This document shows positions 7,072 through 7,504 of a stretch of DNA of 7,504 nt, in pieces. Below the pieces are notes generated by a model, which saw only the letters and a list, made by a program, of their open reading frames with translations, was not told the DNA's origin and did no database searches. The stretch lies in the NCBI GenBank assembly GCA_905215655.1, contig CAJMQT010000096.1, positions 1 to 7,504 of the forward strand, written 5' to 3'. Position numbers and translations under genes: made by a program. The DNA is from an uncultured bacterium. Lineage in GTDB: Bacteria > Bacteroidota > Bacteroidia > Bacteroidales > Bacteroidaceae. Each line of letters opens with the position of its first letter. Within the stretch, counting starts at the first letter, position 1.

Positions 7072-7196
7072 ATAAAAGCGAGTGAAACGAGTTTTTATTT
7101 TTATTTGCCTTGCGGCGATTTAACAATTCCGAGACGCAGCTTACCTTATTTAAAGGTAATGCAAGTTGAGTGAAACAGCGTGCAAACGAGAGAAAA
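7050..7196. repeat. Iterated TGCAA-n-GAG(A/T)GAAA words upstream of dxs
   Basis: A recurring word appears at 7050-7065 (TGCAAACCGAGAGAAA), 7160-7175 (TGCAAGTTGAGTGAAA) and 7181-7195 (TGCAAACGAGAGAAA, one base shorter). A partial copy, GCGAGTGAAA, lies at 7078-7087. The first copy overlaps the spacer of the dxs promoter. Between the copies are two stem-loop candidates: a 9-bp AT-only inverted repeat (7069-7077 with 7093-7101) and a 7-bp one (7141-7147 with 7153-7159). I recall similar words as common in Prevotella and Bacteroides intergenic DNA, which is memory and not a search. Function unknown; the spare copies could be decayed duplicates of the promoter region. Confidence 0.6.
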
Positions 7197-7217
7197 GAGA
7201 AAGCGATTTCTCTTTTC
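7192..7217. repeat. Perfect 11-bp stem-loop
   Basis: The arms 7192-7202 (GAAAAGAGAAA) and 7207-7217 (TTTCTCTTTTC) are exact reverse complements around a GCGA tetraloop position. The left arm overlaps the end of the third TGCAA word. The stem is mostly A:T with purines on one side. Neither strand shows a clean run of T directly after it, so it is not a good intrinsic terminator. Confidence 0.65.
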
Positions 7218-7263
7218 CGAGTGCAGCCGCTGTTATTAAAATACACAAGCGTTACGTCCGCCA

Positions 7264-7312
7264 CGTGTGTAGGGGCATTAATTCATTATGCCCGCACGTT
7301 TTGAAAAAACGT
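7264..7312. repeat. Two adjacent palindromes sharing an arm
   Basis: GGGCAT (7273-7278) pairs with ATGCCC (7288-7293). The stem can extend outward with CGTGTG (7264-7269) against CGCACG (7293-7298), giving one T·G wobble on the plus strand and using 7293 in the outer stem. Immediately beyond, ACGTTTT (7296-7302) and AAAACGT (7306-7312) form a perfect 7-bp hairpin with a 3-nt loop. The two compete for 7296-7298. Both lie in gene-free DNA between the dxs promoter region and the terminal three-hairpin element. No role can be assigned. Confidence 0.5.
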
Positions 7313-7397
7313 ATAAAACAAGACTTGAAAAATCATAAAACTGTAAGTATAAGTATCAGGGTTATGGCACGAATTTGTCGTTTATCGTATTTATGTA

Positions 7398-7495
7398 GCA
7401 CCACTTCGGGTGCCTCTGATGTGTGTTTGGTTTCCGGGCGTGTCGTCGCCAAGCTCCTCCACACCCGGTTACTGATGGTTCAGCCCTCCGGGCTG
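7398..7495 (-). repeat. GC-rich three-hairpin element at the window edge
   Basis: Three hairpins stand in a row. GCACC/GGTGC (7398-7402 with 7409-7413) has a 6-nt loop. The 9-bp stem 7434-7442 with 7460-7468 has a 17-nt loop. CAGCCC/GGGCTG (7481-7486 with 7490-7495) has a 3-nt loop. The single odd pair in the middle stem is C·A in a plus-strand RNA but U·G in a minus-strand RNA, which favours function in the minus orientation. The element is much GC-richer than the AT-rich DNA at 7300-7397. It may continue past 7504. It could be a dispersed palindromic repeat, the 3' end of an upstream transcript, or a structured RNA. No gene is seen at 7313-7397. Confidence 0.55.
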
Positions 7496-7504
7496 GTAGC
7501 TGTC

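Noticed and set aside
7025..7264. 79-codon minus-strand open frame upstream of dxs
   Set aside because: It runs through the dxs promoter boxes and the repeat words, with low-complexity Asn/Lys/Leu-rich translation and no recognisable domain.
7369..7504. Minus-strand frame open from the right edge to a stop near 7369, Arg/His/Pro-rich
   Set aside because: It crosses three strong hairpins and its composition reflects the repeat. It may be the tail of a gene beyond the window, but nothing supports coding.

Overview
The window looks like chromosome from a Bacteroidales bacterium, most probably Prevotellaceae. Four things suggest this: the dxs-trkA-trkH gene order, a textbook Bacteroidetes promoter (TTTG-N19-TATCTTTG) in front of dxs, mostly absent Shine-Dalgarno sequences, and AT-rich intergenic DNA full of short iterated words. 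The genus is an inference from recalled family sequences; no database was searched.

Layout. The left edge (1-57) holds a tandem heptamer repeat directly in front of a plus-strand gene (58-1059). That gene encodes a DUF4435 protein with a Toprim-like acidic signature. It converges on a minus-strand cluster, with a 182-bp repeat-rich spacer (1060-1241) between them. Reading in transcription order (right to left), the cluster is dxs (DXP synthase, 7025-5106), trkA (K+ channel regulator, 5066-3723), trkH (K+ translocating subunit, 3713-2256) and manA (mannose-6-phosphate isomerase, 2204-1242). Gaps between these genes are 39, 9 and 51 bp. No convincing internal terminator or promoter is visible, so one transcript from the dxs promoter at 7041-7071 is plausible. 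The remaining 433 bp at the right (7072-7504) contain no convincing gene. They are dense in palindromes and repeated words and end in a GC-rich three-hairpin element cut by the window edge.

How the genes fit together. TrkA and TrkH form one potassium-uptake system, and an SD-like AAGGA overlapping the trkA stop suggests translational coupling. Dxs feeds the MEP isoprenoid pathway. ManA links fructose-6-phosphate to mannose-6-phosphate for nucleotide sugars. These share a strand rather than an obvious pathway.

The four-gene cluster is ordinary housekeeping DNA. The less ordinary parts are the DUF4435 gene, whose family includes the AriB effector of the PARIS anti-phage system, and the repeat-rich intergenic stretches. 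No complete new system is demonstrated here: any ATPase partner of the DUF4435 protein would have to lie left of the window.
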